A DNA stretch of 64,000 nt from Neobacillus notoginsengisoli (GTDB lineage Bacteria; Bacillota; Bacilli; Bacillales; Cytobacillaceae). The position numbers were made by a program, and so were the translations under genes. The notes under the pieces were generated by a model. The model was not told the DNA's origin. It ran no database searches and saw only the letters and a list, made by a program, of their open reading frames with translations. Within the stretch, counting starts at the first letter, position 1, and each line of letters begins with the position of its first letter. The stretch is from contig NZ_QWEG01000009.1 of NCBI RefSeq assembly GCF_003515685.1, positions 184,927-248,926 on the forward strand, given 5' to 3'. Below are positions 43,063 through 52,674 of the stretch, piece after piece.

Positions 43063-45324
43063 ATGACTGATCACAACGCACAAGAATATATCGTAATCAA
43101 GGCTGCGAGGGAAAATAATCTCAAGAACGTATCATTGTGGATTCCCAAGCGGAAGACCACGATTTTCACCGGGGTATCCGGTTCCGGCAAGTCATCGATC
43201 GTCTTCGATACGATTGCCGCAGAATCTATGCGTTTGCTGAATGAAAACTTCAGCATGTTTGTGCGCAATTTTCTGCCGCGCTATCCACGGCCGGATGCGG
43301 ACGAGATAGAGAACCTAAGCATGGCTGTTATTGTCGATCAGAAGCGGCTTGGCGGGGGTTCACATTCAACGATGGGCACGATTACCGATATTTCCCCAAT
43401 CCTCCGCCTTCTCTTCTCCAGAGTAGGACAGCCATCTGTTGGAGGGGCGCACATGTTCTCGTTTAATGATCCGCAGGGCATGTGTTCCGAGTGCAACGGA
43501 ATCGGTCGCAGACTGGGTGTCGACTTGAGCAAGGCGGTGGACATGTCAAAGTCTCTGAATGAAGGGGCACTTATGTTACCTGAATACTCAGTGAACAGCT
43601 GGGAGTGGAACATGATAGTGCAAAGGGGGGACTTTGATTTCAACAAGAAGCTGAGTGAATATTCGGATGAGGAACTGGATCAGCTGCTGTACGACAAGGC
43701 AAGGAAAGTAAAAGTGGATTTCGCTGGCAAGGAAATGAATATTACCGTAGAAGGCGTTATTGAGAAGTTCACCAACAAATACATTAAACAGGATGTAAAG
43801 ACAAAGTCCGAGAGAACGCAAAAAGCGGTTGCACCATTCATCACCGAGGGTACATGCCCCAGTTGCCGCGGCGTGAGACTCAGTCAGGCCTCCCTCAGCA
43901 GCAGGATCAATGGACTTAACATTGCCGAAATGTCCTCGGTGGAGGTCGGACAGCTCATCCGCGCAATTCAGGAGATTGACAATCCCATCGCCGCGCCAAT
44001 CGTTAAATCACTGTCAGAGCGGCTTCAACATCTGGTGGATATCGGCCTAGGCTACTTGACGCTTGACCGTGAGACGGATACATTGTCCGGGGGCGAGTCT
44101 CAGCGTGTCAAGATTGTAAAGCATCTGAGCGGCAGTCTCGTGGATGTCACTTACATTTTTGATGAGCCCAGCATAGGCCTACACCCTCGTGATGTACACC
44201 GGTTAAATAATTTGCTTCTTAAGCTGCGGGAAAAGGGGAATACCGTCATTGTCGTTGAACATGATCCCGATGTGATCAAGGTGGCGGATCATATCGTTGA
44301 CGTCGGGCCTTACGCCGGCAGCCGCGGCGGTACCATTGTGTATGAAGGCAGTTATCAAGGTCTGCTTGAGTCAGATACATTGACAGGCACCCACATGAGG
44401 AGGTCTCTTCAGCTGAAGCATGATTGCAGGCAGCCGTCCGGCAAGCTGTCCATCAAGGATGCCACATTACACAACCTGCGTGACGTGAGTGTAAATATTC
44501 CAACGGGAGTGCTGACAGTTGTTACGGGTGTCGCCGGCTCGGGCAAAAGTACGCTGATAAACGAAGTATTTCTCAATCAGCATCCGGATGCGATTGTCAT
44601 CGACCAATCGGGGATAGGAGTGTCGACACGCTCGAATCCCGCGACCTACACGGGCATTATGGATGAAGTTCGCAAGGCGTTTGCAAGTGCGAACAAGGTG
44701 AACCAAAGCTTGTTCAGCTTCAACTCCAAGGGAGCTTGCGAGAACTGTCAAGGACTAGGCGTTGTATATACGAACCTTTCATTCCTCGATAGCGTGAAGC
44801 TTCCATGTGATATATACGGAGGCAAAAGGTTCAAGGAAGAGGTACTCGCTTACAAGCTGAACGGCAAGTCCATTGCGGAAGTGCTGGAAATGACGGTAGA
44901 GCAGGCAATGGATTTTTTTGATCAAAAAAAGATTGTGAATAAACTCCGGGCGATGAGCGATGTTGGGCTGAACTATCTTACACTCGGACAGCCTCTAAGC
45001 ACGCTTTCAGGCGGTGAATGCCAGCGCATCAAGCTGGCAAGTGAGCTGCATAAGAAGGGCAGCATCTACGTGATGGATGAGCCGACGACCGGCCTGCATA
45101 TGTCGGATATCGGTCACCTTCTCGAGATCATGAACCGCCTCGTGGATGCGGGCAATACGGTGATTGTCATCGAGCACAACCTTGATGTAATCAGGCAAGC
45201 GGATTGGATCATCGATTTGGGACCAGAGGGAGGCAACAAGGGTGGCCAAGTGGTGTTCGAGGGCATGCCATCGGAAATCATCGATTCGGAGCAGTCGATT
45301 ACGGGAAGATTCTTGAGGAAATAA
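43063..45324 (+). CDS. Class II UvrA-like ABC ATPase
   Basis: 753 residues, about 200 shorter than housekeeping UvrA. Two ATPase halves: Walker A GVSGSGKS (about 37) and GVAGSGKS (about 489), signatures LSGGESQR and LSGGECQR, Walker B VTYIFDEPS and IYVMDEPTT. Zinc modules CSECNGIG, CPSCRG and CENCQGLG are kept. The missing UvrB-binding region marks the UvrA2/DrrC type, linked to resistance to DNA-binding drugs rather than canonical repair. GGGAGG before the ATG. Probably acquired with the DHFR-like gene upstream. Confidence 0.9.
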   Translation: MTDHNAQEYIVIKAARENNLKNVSLWIPKRKTTIFTGVSGSGKSSIVFDTIAAESMRLLNENFSMFVRNFLPRYPRPDADEIENLSMAVIVDQKRLGGGSHSTMGTITDISPILRLLFSRVGQPSVGGAHMFSFNDPQGMCSECNGIGRRLGVDLSKAVDMSKSLNEGALMLPEYSVNSWEWNMIVQRGDFDFNKKLSEYSDEELDQLLYDKARKVKVDFAGKEMNITVEGVIEKFTNKYIKQDVKTKSERTQKAVAPFITEGTCPSCRGVRLSQASLSSRINGLNIAEMSSVEVGQLIRAIQEIDNPIAAPIVKSLSERLQHLVDIGLGYLTLDRETDTLSGGESQRVKIVKHLSGSLVDVTYIFDEPSIGLHPRDVHRLNNLLLKLREKGNTVIVVEHDPDVIKVADHIVDVGPYAGSRGGTIVYEGSYQGLLESDTLTGTHMRRSLQLKHDCRQPSGKLSIKDATLHNLRDVSVNIPTGVLTVVTGVAGSGKSTLINEVFLNQHPDAIVIDQSGIGVSTRSNPATYTGIMDEVRKAFASANKVNQSLFSFNSKGACENCQGLGVVYTNLSFLDSVKLPCDIYGGKRFKEEVLAYKLNGKSIAEVLEMTVEQAMDFFDQKKIVNKLRAMSDVGLNYLTLGQPLSTLSGGECQRIKLASELHKKGSIYVMDEPTTGLHMSDIGHLLEIMNRLVDAGNTVIVIEHNLDVIRQADWIIDLGPEGGNKGGQVVFEGMPSEIIDSEQSITGRFLRK

Positions 45325-45406
45325 ATCATTTTCACTGCATTTATACTCAGTAATCAGGTAAATCAGTCACTGACTGTTTCACGGTAAAGTCTACACTACA
45401 TTTGAA

Positions 45407-45453
45407 AACAATTAGCAGTCCATTTTGCAATAGAAATGGACCGCTAATTGTTG
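45407..45453. terminator. Bidirectional terminator
   Basis: AACAATTAGC-A-GTCCATTT pairs with AAATGGACCGCTAATTGTT (one mismatch) between convergent genes. Confidence 0.8.
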
Positions 45454-45472
45454 TGGAGTGAAAAAGCTTATA

Positions 45473-46345
45473 TTATTTTTTCAAAACCGGTATCCAAATT
45501 TCGCTTTTTACAGATGGTGAAGATAAATCTTTCGTTTTGATCGACAAAATTTCGGGTCCTTCTGCTGCCTGATAATTGGTGGATGGGAACCACTCCGAAT
45601 AAATCCTTCCCCAGGTTTCCTGCAACATACTAGGAAATGGGCCGGCTGATTCAAATATCGCCCATGTTAAGGCAGGAACTTCAAGTTTCGAAAAGTTATC
45701 AGGGCACTCTTGTGTTGTTGCCACTCCAATATACTGATCAAGTTCTCCTTTTTCCTCCATGCGTCCTTCAGAAAAATTTGTAGATGCTTGAATCATTCCT
45801 TTAGGTTCAACATTAGAGAGTTTCTTTAATTCATCAATCTTTTCCATAGTCAATGATTTCCACATGGCTGTAATTTCCGGGTTTTCTCCTTCAAAAATTA
45901 TGGGAACTTTTTTCGTGATCCCGACTATGTTGAATGCCTCTTTTTGTTCGATTCGGTAATTCATTTCAACTCCTCCTTTAATTGATAATTGAAAAGTCAT
46001 GAGTGGATAAGCTTTTAATTGCTGCCCATTGTTTCGTGCTTCTGATGGAGTTACACCATGTAAATTTTGAAAAGCTCTCGTAAACGAGTCAGGTGAGCTG
46101 TAACCATATTTAATCGCAACATCAATTATTTTTAGATTACTATTTGTCAGCTCGAATGCTGCCAAGCTAAGTCGTCTGCGGCGGATGTATTCTGATAAAG
46201 GAATACCTGCAAGGAAAGAAAACATTCGTTTAAAATGATATTCCGAACAATGAGCCATTCTTGCTAGCACTTGGTAGTCTATTTCGTTCGTTAGGTTATC
46301 CTCGATATACTTCATTGCATCATTCATGCTCTTAAGCGAATCCAT
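45473..46345 (-). CDS. AraC-family regulator with GyrI-like effector domain
   Basis: 290 residues. The N-terminal AraC double HTH ([20 protein letters not shown], then [20 protein letters not shown]) is joined to a C-terminal GyrI/SOUL-like effector-binding domain (about 130-290; [16 protein letters not shown], ending [10 protein letters not shown]). Such Rob/SoxS-like proteins activate multidrug-resistance genes on binding small molecules. ATG 46345 has AAAGGAGG. It is convergent with the UvrA-like gene; the target is unknown. Confidence 0.9.
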   Translation of the reverse strand: MDSLKSMNDAMKYIEDNLTNEIDYQVLARMAHCSEYHFKRMFSFLAGIPLSEYIRRRRLSLAAFELTNSNLKIIDVAIKYGYSSPDSFTRAFQNLHGVTPSEARNNGQQLKAYPLMTFQLSIKGGVEMNYRIEQKEAFNIVGITKKVPIIFEGENPEITAMWKSLTMEKIDELKKLSNVEPKGMIQASTNFSEGRMEEKGELDQYIGVATTQECPDNFSKLEVPALTWAIFESAGPFPSMLQETWGRIYSEWFPSTNYQAAEGPEILSIKTKDLSSPSVKSEIWIPVLKK

Positions 46346-46542
46346 TCGATGGCCTCCTTTCATCAATATAATAACAGGAGTTGAATGGTTACGTCCGACA
46401 TCATGTGCACCGTTTTGTCGGAGTGAAAGAAGGTAATCAAGAAACTACGTTGAGGCTCTTGTTTTTGACAAAGTCATTCAGTTTGAGGATAAAATAAGCG
46501 ATCTTGGTGGAACATAATGCCATCAATACTGGAGGTGGCTTT

Positions 46543-46740
46543 ATGAATCATAACAAGAAGAATCTCACATCTGTCGGTACAGATATTGAAGAAGTGAAAA
46601 GACTAAACGCCGAGTCAGGTTTGTCATACAACGAGGTAAAGGAACTGCTGGCAAAGACAGGCGGAAAGGGCCCAGCGATGTATAGTGATACGTATGTTGA
46701 AGATATAAAACGTAAAATTCAGCCTGGCGGTGTGAAATAG
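46543..46740 (+). CDS. Small hydrophilic protein, first of two paralogues
   Basis: 65 residues: NKKNLTSVGTDIEEVKRLNA, ESGLSYNEVKELLAKTGG and a charged tail. The TDIEEVKRLNAESG part recalls the repeated segment of gamma-type small acid-soluble spore proteins, but the rest does not, so that link is tentative. GGAGGTGG lies upstream of ATG 46543 and is identical in the second copy at 48964. A terminator follows. Confidence 0.75.
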   Translation: MNHNKKNLTSVGTDIEEVKRLNAESGLSYNEVKELLAKTGGKGPAMYSDTYVEDIKRKIQPGGVK

Positions 46741-46757
46741 ATTTAAATACATTTAGG

Positions 46758-46799
46758 AACCCCATTAGGAGAAGATACTGCGTCCAAATGGGGTTTTTG
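46758..46799 (+). terminator. Intrinsic terminator
   Basis: AACCCCATT and AATGGGGTT arms, then TTTTG. Equivalent hairpins follow the paralogue at 49182. Confidence 0.8.
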
Positions 46800-46841
46800 T
46801 ATGTAAGAAGTAAAATTAAATATGTTAAAATATAACAGATT

Positions 46842-46856
46842 ATGCTATGAATATAG
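46842..46856 (+). promoter_or_regulatory. Repeated extended -10 promoter-like motif
   Basis: ATGCTATGAATATAG is found here and, with one or two changes, at about 49267 and 55489, each time 45-90 bases after a terminator and before a gene start. TGnTATGAAT fits an extended -10 box. Confidence 0.5.
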
Positions 46857-46887
46857 CAAGAGAACATGAGAAGAGGGGAAATTATTC

Positions 46888-47239
46888 ATGATGATAAAAG
46901 GTTTCGGGGGAATATTTTGGAGGACTAAAAATCTGGATGCTATAAAAAAAATGGTACAGTGATGTGCTGAAAATTGATATGGGAAATTGGAATGGGACTA
47001 TCATTAAGCCCCATCCAGAAAACGAAACAATCTTTTCTTTCTTTACTGAAGATGACCCGTACTTTCCAACAGAACAGCAGGTAATGTTAAATTTCCAAGT
47101 TCATAATCTAGACGAGATGATTCAGCATCTTGAACAAATTGGTGTACCTCTAGTAAAGGAAAAAGAAGTTAGCGAATTTGGTAAGTTTGTTTGGATTAAA
47201 GATCCTGACGGCAGGCTGGTTGAGCTTTGGGAGAAATAA
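46888..47239 (+). pseudogene. VOC/glyoxalase-family protein with a +1 frameshift in an A-run
   Basis: ATG 46888 (AAGAGGGGAA upstream) opens MMIKGFGGIFWRTKNLDAIK, then the eight-A run at 46944-46951 throws the frame. Removing one A gives KKWYSDVLKIDMGNWNGTI and a full vicinal-oxygen-chelate domain of about 116 residues ending WIKDPDGRLVELWEK, with the metal ligand Glu near the end. Either a broken gene, a slippage-read gene or an error in a homopolymer. Confidence 0.8.
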
Positions 47240-47262
47240 TAGCTTAGCAAAGGAGGGGTAAT

Positions 47263-47538
47263 ATGCAAAAATGTGAAAATTGCAATATGCCATTTAGCTG
47301 GGGTAAAATCACTAAATCGATAGGATGGTTATATAAACCAATAAACTGTGGCACTAAACATAAGATAACCTTTTTAAGTAGGTGTAGAGTTGTAGCCCTA
47401 GGTACTTTACCATTTTTCGTATTTACTTATTTCCTGACTCCTTTTAATACCTACAATGTGAACATTGGTATAGCACTTCTTATAGCAATTTTTATTATAT
47501 TGATAGCTCCATATGTTGTTAAATACAGAAGGGAATAG
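47263..47538 (+). CDS. CXXC-20-CXXC family membrane protein, second motif altered
   Basis: 91 residues starting MQKCENCNMPFSWGKITKSI, with the first CxxC intact. The second motif of the family is usually CxxCGxxH; here PINCGTKHKITF keeps only one Cys, so three residues appear lost. Two membrane helices follow. AAAGGAGGGG upstream. Function of the family is unknown. It follows the VOC gene by 23 bases. Confidence 0.75.
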   Translation: MQKCENCNMPFSWGKITKSIGWLYKPINCGTKHKITFLSRCRVVALGTLPFFVFTYFLTPFNTYNVNIGIALLIAIFIILIAPYVVKYRRE

Positions 47539-47601
47539 TGAGGAATAATACCTATTGCAGATTAGCTGTATAGAAGCTTAGTTGGGGCTATTAAATTTAG
47601 A

Positions 47602-47654
47602 AACATCCCCTGAATCCTATTAGATTGACTAAGGATTCAGGGGATGTTTTTTGG
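47602..47654. terminator. Strong bidirectional terminator
   Basis: AACATCCCCTGAATCC and GGATTCAGGGGATGTT are perfect 16-bp arms, followed by TTTT. It lies between convergent genes. Confidence 0.9.
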
Positions 47655-47666
47655 AAGACATTAAAA

Positions 47667-48638
47667 TTAAATTGTTTTTTTAGGCAAAATGAGAATGGGT
47701 ACTACTCGAATATAAATTAGTTCACCTACAAGCTCAACGATTGTCTGAGTTACGATTACGGCGGCTACCAGTGTGCTTAACCCGTCTGGCAACGCCAAGG
47801 CGAGTGGAAGAACGACAAGCGAATTGCGTGTTGAACCACTAAAAATAAGGGCACGGCCTGCTCCTGTATCGAGCTTAAACCACTTGGCGACCAATCGAGA
47901 AACAAAAGGTACGATGACCATAAAAGCAACATAGATCGGAACGACCTTAATGATTAGGTCAATGTAGGCAGATAATTTTCCAATTTGAGACGCAACAACA
48001 ACGAAAAGAGTGAGCGCCATAAATGGAACAGTCAACCAAGCGGAGAAATCCAATAGTTTATTGCCGACCGGTGCTTTTTTTGCCAGCAGCTGTATGGCAA
48101 TCGCAGTTCCCAGCGGAATAACGATAAGACCGAAAAATGCTTCCAGAAATGGACCAGGTTCCACGATGCCTGCCACATCCCCGCCCATAAACAGCCCTAA
48201 ATAGACTGGCAAAAGAAGCATTTGCGTAATGAAGAGGATAGGCGTTGCCATCAGGATCAGCTTTTCATTCCCGCGGCCCAGTGATGTGAAAACAATGACA
48301 TAGTCAATACATGGCGTCAGTAAAACTAAATAAACGCCGAGCAACAATGGCGGATGATCTGGCAGCAGCCTTGATAGAAGCCACACGACAATCGGTACGG
48401 CAACATAGTTCACTGTCAGTAAAGCCCCAATGAAACGACGATCTCCAAACGCCTCTATTATAGAGACAAATGGAATCTGCGAAAACATACTGTACAGTAA
48501 GATGGCGATGACGAAAGAAATCGTACTATCAAATCGTCCCCCAACATCCGGAACCAATAATCCAAATCCAGCTGCTAGAATTAGCACAATCACATATAGC
48601 CAAACTTGATTATTTTCAAGCTTTTCCCTTGTAAACAA
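47667..48638 (-). CDS. Arsenite-efflux-like transporter (bile acid:sodium symporter superfamily)
   Basis: 323 residues with about ten membrane helices. VLLTPCIDYVIVFTSLGRGN holds the Cys that corresponds to the functional Cys of Acr3-type arsenite pumps, and FSGSTRNSLVVLPLALALP is the other conserved family block. The TTG at 48638 follows AAAAGGGG at 8 bases; the longer frame to 48701 lacks a site. No ArsR or arsenate-reductase gene is adjacent, so the substrate (arsenite or another anion) is not certain. Confidence 0.75.
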   Translation of the reverse strand: MFTREKLENNQVWLYVIVLILAAGFGLLVPDVGGRFDSTISFVIAILLYSMFSQIPFVSIIEAFGDRRFIGALLTVNYVAVPIVVWLLSRLLPDHPPLLLGVYLVLLTPCIDYVIVFTSLGRGNEKLILMATPILFITQMLLLPVYLGLFMGGDVAGIVEPGPFLEAFFGLIVIPLGTAIAIQLLAKKAPVGNKLLDFSAWLTVPFMALTLFVVVASQIGKLSAYIDLIIKVVPIYVAFMVIVPFVSRLVAKWFKLDTGAGRALIFSGSTRNSLVVLPLALALPDGLSTLVAAVIVTQTIVELVGELIYIRVVPILILPKKTI

Positions 48639-48963
48639 TAGCTTTTCCCCTTTTTTATTTGTATTTTCATTTGGTTTGGAAAATACAGATTCTCTATGCA
48701 AAAAAACATCTGGGCATCTATCTGTATTGTATCAGATTCTAAAATAACACATTTTAAGGGTAGGGGTTAAGGTTTAGAAAAGGTTGTGAGGGTTTCTACT
48801 TAAAGAGAAGGGGATTATCTTCGCATAGAGACTTTGAGAAGGGGCAGAGAAACTCCGATTTTCATTAGATTTCATGTACAGAGTCGAAACAGCCTATACA
48901 ATATTATGAGGGTAAAATTCGATCCATGAGGAAACATAAAGCCATAACTTAGGAGGTGGCTTT
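48639..48963. other. Intergenic region
   Basis: About 325 bases between divergent genes. No ORF of note. It must contain both promoters; the last 30 bases repeat the leader of the 46543 gene (GGAGGTGGCTTTATG). Confidence 0.4.
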
Positions 48964-49161
48964 ATGGACCTAAACAAGAAGAATTTCACATCAGTGGGTA
49001 CAGATATCGAAGAAGTGAAACTGCTAAATGCTCAATCCGGTTTGTCATACAATGAGGTGAAGGAACTACTAGCTAAAACCGGCGGAAAGGACACAGCGAT
49101 GTATAGTAATACTGATGCCGAGGAAATAAAACGGAAATTCCAGCCGGGTAGTGAAGAATAA
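48964..49161 (+). CDS. Small hydrophilic protein, second paralogue
   Basis: 65 residues, about 80 percent identical by eye to the product of 46543 (NKKNFTSVGTDIEEVKLLNA, QSGLSYNEVKELLAKTGG). The leader and ribosome site are the same, and a terminator of the same type follows. The two copies bracket the VOC, CXXC and transporter genes, which suggests a segmental duplication. Confidence 0.75.
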   Translation: MDLNKKNFTSVGTDIEEVKLLNAQSGLSYNEVKELLAKTGGKDTAMYSNTDAEEIKRKFQPGSEE

Positions 49162-49181
49162 ATCTAAATATTATTTGAAGA

Positions 49182-49222
49182 TCCCCCTTTGGATACGTTT
49201 CTGTTTCCAAAGGGGGTTTTTG
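49182..49222 (+). terminator. Intrinsic terminator
   Basis: ATCCCCCTTTGGA pairs with TCCAAAGGGGGTT, then TTTTG. Confidence 0.85.
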
Positions 49223-49294
49223 CTGTAAAGAATTAATAATGAACCATGTTAAATTATGTAAAATTGTGCTATGAATATAGAAAGGCAACAATTT

Positions 49295-49444
49295 ATGATT
49301 GAAGTATGGACTTCAAAAAGGAATTCCATTCAAGCGATGATTGAAAACGGTAGTTTAGTCTTTTTGAATTACCATTGGAATTATAATGATGGAATTGTCT
49401 TATGTAAATACTCTCCTATCCTATGGTTAAGTGGAAAGATATAA
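49295..49444 (+). CDS. Possible small ORF
   Basis: 49 residues (MIEVWTSKRNSIQAMIENGS...), ATG with AAAGG 9 bases upstream, placed just after the repeated promoter-like motif. A related short stretch (CATTCAAGCGATG) recurs near 52838 without a frame. No family recognised; may not be coding. Confidence 0.3.
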   Translation: MIEVWTSKRNSIQAMIENGSLVFLNYHWNYNDGIVLCKYSPILWLSGKI

Positions 49445-49483
49445 TGATTAACAAGAGATTTAATATATCAGGGGGATAATTAA

Positions 49484-50347
49484 ATGCTTGAACCACAATT
49501 ACATTTATATATGTCAGGTAGTGAATTTGACAATGGGTATAATCTGTACTATTTATCGAAAGGTCTTTTGAATATTCAAACTCTAATTGATAAATCTTAT
49601 TTAACTATTGAAAACAAAGAAAAAATGACAGAAAAAGATCGAGAATTTATACAAGTAAAAGCAGATAATCTTAGATCTGGTTCTTTTAACGCTGACATAG
49701 TAATTGATTTGGCTAGAGTAGGAGGAGCTCTGTTACCTGCCTTTACATCAATGACGCCTATTACAATATGGAATTTGGTAACAGAAAGTTTTAGCTTTTT
49801 AAATACAGTCTTTGCAGGGAATAGAAAAGGTGAGACATTTTCCCTACAACCAGGTGCAAATAGCATGGTGAACGTTATTAATGGTAACGGGAATAAAATA
49901 ATTCAAATACATCCTGATGCCATCCTGATGGCACAAAAAGCGGAAAAGACTTTCGAAGACCTAACTAAATTGATTTCACCAGAAAAAGGCGTTGAAAATA
50001 TAAGTGTTTTCGGGAGAGCGACTGGGAGTAAAGGACTATATGTTGGAATTGAAGAGCGGACGAACTTCGAGAACAAAAAAAGACTTGACCCAACACCTGT
50101 ATCTTTTAAAGGTATGATAATTAAAGTTGATGGAATAGGGTTTAATGGAAAAATACGCGTTATAGAAGGGGATCACGGTATATCTCCAGGCGAATATCAT
50201 TTTGAATTTTTAGTCAAAGACAATCCAGATAAATTAAGAAATTCTTTTTTAAATGTAAAAAGTTTTAATGCATTAAAGGAAACGACTTTGAATAGTTCTA
50301 CTTTAGAGCAAAGGATATATAAATTAAGAATAATTGAAACTAAATAA
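49484..50347 (+). CDS. Protein of unknown function in the defence-type region
   Basis: 287 residues, soluble. An N-terminal domain (MLEPQLHLYMSGSEFDNGYN) is followed by a hydrophobic middle (LARVGGALLPAFTSMTPITI) that could contact membrane, and a C-terminal beta-rich domain (SFKGMIIKVDGIGFNGKIRV). GGGGGATAATTAA precedes the ATG. I do not recognise the family. It is the left-most gene of the A+T-rich run of nuclease genes. Confidence 0.7.
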   Translation: MLEPQLHLYMSGSEFDNGYNLYYLSKGLLNIQTLIDKSYLTIENKEKMTEKDREFIQVKADNLRSGSFNADIVIDLARVGGALLPAFTSMTPITIWNLVTESFSFLNTVFAGNRKGETFSLQPGANSMVNVINGNGNKIIQIHPDAILMAQKAEKTFEDLTKLISPEKGVENISVFGRATGSKGLYVGIEERTNFENKKRLDPTPVSFKGMIIKVDGIGFNGKIRVIEGDHGISPGEYHFEFLVKDNPDKLRNSFLNVKSFNALKETTLNSSTLEQRIYKLRIIETK

Positions 50348-50873
50348 AGTTCTGTTCACATCATAAGAAAGAACTTAAGTACTGGATTCACAGGTTATGT
50401 AAAAAGAGGATTGTATGTTGTCCAACCTTGCTCTTCAATAATTTTTCCCACAGTATATGTTACTTTTCCTTTTCATTCTCTTTAAAGATTTAAAGGGAAA
50501 GTTATTTTCCAAAAGATAAAAACTTAATACTTTAAGGGGATAAGTGTAGAATAAAAAAACTCAAAATAGCTTTTCAAGAAATTTGGAAAAATGAGATTGC
50601 AAAGGATTTAAGCATTTTTTGAATTGAAAATTAGAACGGGAAGGTTTTCTCCTAGAAATTTCAAATAGCGTAATTAATTGAAAGAAGTTTATTATGATGC
50701 GTTGAAGATTGTAATCTTCTAAAAAAATTTTAGAGATACAGCAAAGAATTTAAATATTAGTTATTTATAAAATTTATGTGTAATTATTTCCAGTAAACGT
50801 TACAATGTTATTGATAGCAACAGCCTTCGAGTGAATTCAACAATATAAGGTATGAGTAGCTAAGGAGTGGGAA
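50348..50873. other. Long A+T-rich intergenic region
   Basis: About 525 bases with no ORF, repeat or clear hairpin that I can support. Possibly the remains of a deleted gene. Confidence 0.4.
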
Positions 50874-51464
50874 ATGGATAATATAAAATCATATACGTCA
50901 GTGGTTTTTATGATATTAATAGACTTTATTATTTTGTTAGGGGTTTTAAGTATGTTTTTCAAAGTCGACAACACTATCATTGCGGGAATGCTTGGTTTTA
51001 TTGGTGCAATTATTGGAGGAGGAATTACTTATCTGGGAGTTAAGAAAACATTATTACATAGAGAACGCGAAAAATTCTTAGCGGACTCAAGTAAACTAAT
51101 TTTTTCACTAGAAGACACAATAAAATTAATTTCTCCATTTTTAAATAATTTTGGTTATAAAGAAATGTTTAATATTAAAACTAGAGATTCAGGGAGTCTA
51201 GGTTTGTTAAGGGAATTTGAGTGGGTAATTGAAAAAGAATATACTAAATTAAGAGAAATTCATGATTATGATTTTATTACTATTTTATCTTTTCATATAA
51301 AATCGTATTCTTTTGAATTGCAAAAAGTCCCTCCTGGAGAATCTTTGTCTGAAGAAAGTATGGATGTTTGTATAGATAAATTGAGAACCATATTCGGAAT
51401 TTTGACTACTCAAAGAAAATTGCTGGAGAAACAATACTATCAGTATAAGAAGCAAACTAAATAG
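50874..51464 (+). CDS. Membrane protein with cytoplasmic helical domain
   Basis: 196 residues. Two N-terminal membrane helices (VVFMILIDFIILLGVLSMFF and AGMLGFIGAIIGGGITYLG) are followed by a charged helical domain. The two-helix plus coiled-coil layout is common among small membrane effectors of phage-defence systems, but no specific family is recognised. GGAG before the ATG; terminator downstream. Confidence 0.65.
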   Translation: MDNIKSYTSVVFMILIDFIILLGVLSMFFKVDNTIIAGMLGFIGAIIGGGITYLGVKKTLLHREREKFLADSSKLIFSLEDTIKLISPFLNNFGYKEMFNIKTRDSGSLGLLREFEWVIEKEYTKLREIHDYDFITILSFHIKSYSFELQKVPPGESLSEESMDVCIDKLRTIFGILTTQRKLLEKQYYQYKKQTK

Positions 51465-51543
51465 TTGCAGATTCATGGAAGAAGAAAATAGAATATTTGG
51501 CAGATTATTTTTTAAAATATATGTTTGACAAAGTATTATTCGG

Positions 51544-51573
51544 AAACTTCCTTCGATTGAAGGGAGTTTTTAT
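51544..51573 (+). terminator. Intrinsic terminator
   Basis: AACTTCCTTC and GAAGGGAGTT (one mismatch), followed by TTTTATT. Confidence 0.75.
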
Positions 51574-51864
51574 TAATTCAAATCCTGTCTACTGGTGACT
51601 GTTTGGGCTGCAGAACGTGGCTTTCGTTCCCTCCCTTTTACGTTCGCGACTGCAGCGAATAAAGATTGGATTCAGGGACAGCCATTTGTAAAAATAAGAG
51701 GTTGCCTTGATTAAGCCAGCTTCTCTGCTGTCTGAACCCTTGAAACACTGTCCATACATTGGTCCTCCATTAGACAATAAATAAATTCGGCAACCTTATT
51801 AAAATCTTGTAGAATATACCAGAAGCGGAAAAATCAAGCATAGACAAAAAAAGGGGGTTTTTAA
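51574..51864. other. Intergenic region
   Basis: About 290 bases. A 62-codon minus-strand ORF (51589-51777) has no ribosome site and no family, and is not called. A G+C-richer block here may be an inserted fragment. Confidence 0.35.
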
Positions 51865-52674
51865 ATGGCCGCGGATATTAAAGAAAAACTATTAAAGGAT
51901 ATAAAAAAGACTGGCTATCCATTTGAATTAACTTTGCACAACAAACTTATTAAGAATGACTGGAAAGTAATTGCTAATGCTTATTACATTGATAAGGATG
52001 AAAAAAAGGGGAGGGAAATAGATTTTATTGCTAGTAACCACATTAGTGAATATATAAATGGAGAATTACTGGAAATTGCATTTTACTTAATCATTGAGGT
52101 GAAAAAGGCAACAGATAAGCCGTGGGTAATATTTACTGTAAAAAATAGAGATAGGTTTTCAAAATTATTACCATTGAAGCTTAATTACACTGAAACAGTT
52201 TTTGAAATTCAAGGACAAGGAATTTATTCAGCATTTCACAAGAATGGTACAAAGGTTCATGATTCTTGGGGGAAATCTTTCTATGAAGGGTTTTCAGGAA
52301 ATGGTGGACGGGATGATATTTATAAGGCTTTGAGCGGATCGGTAAAAGCTCTAATACACTTTAAAGAAACCAATAGTTATAGTGATTTTTTTACTGAAAG
52401 GTTGATTTCATATTATGAACCAATAGTAGTAATTGAAGGCCAGTTATTTGAGTCCTGGCTTGATAATAATGAAGAAATTCAAATTAAGGAATCAAATTAT
52501 ATCCAAACAAGTTTTAATTATATATCTCCTAATTATTATGAAAAAGAATCAATTAATGATCACATTGTTCACATTGTTCGAGCTAATTATTTGGAAGAAT
52601 TTCTAAAACAAAAAGAAAAAAGTCTGAAGAATGTGTTCCATTGGATATCTAAGAAAGAATTCAGTGAGAAGTAG
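51865..52674 (+). CDS. PD-(D/E)XK nuclease-like protein
   Basis: 269 residues. The nuclease core is GREIDFIAS (Asp) and AFYLIIEVKKATDKPW (Glu-x-Lys), preceded by a helix with ELTLHNKLIKNDWKVIANAY, the usual N-terminal helix and strand of restriction-like folds. The C-terminal half is unknown. AAAGGGGG upstream of the ATG. Stands alone; probably acts on DNA, perhaps as a restriction or abortive-infection component. Confidence 0.75.
   Translation: MAADIKEKLLKDIKKTGYPFELTLHNKLIKNDWKVIANAYYIDKDEKKGREIDFIASNHISEYINGELLEIAFYLIIEVKKATDKPWVIFTVKNRDRFSKLLPLKLNYTETVFEIQGQGIYSAFHKNGTKVHDSWGKSFYEGFSGNGGRDDIYKALSGSVKALIHFKETNSYSDFFTERLISYYEPIVVIEGQLFESWLDNNEEIQIKESNYIQTSFNYISPNYYEKESINDHIVHIVRANYLEEFLKQKEKSLKNVFHWISKKEFSEK

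Noticed and set aside
51589..51777. 62-codon minus-strand ORF
   Set aside because: No ribosome site, no recognised family and unusual composition; treated as chance or a relic.
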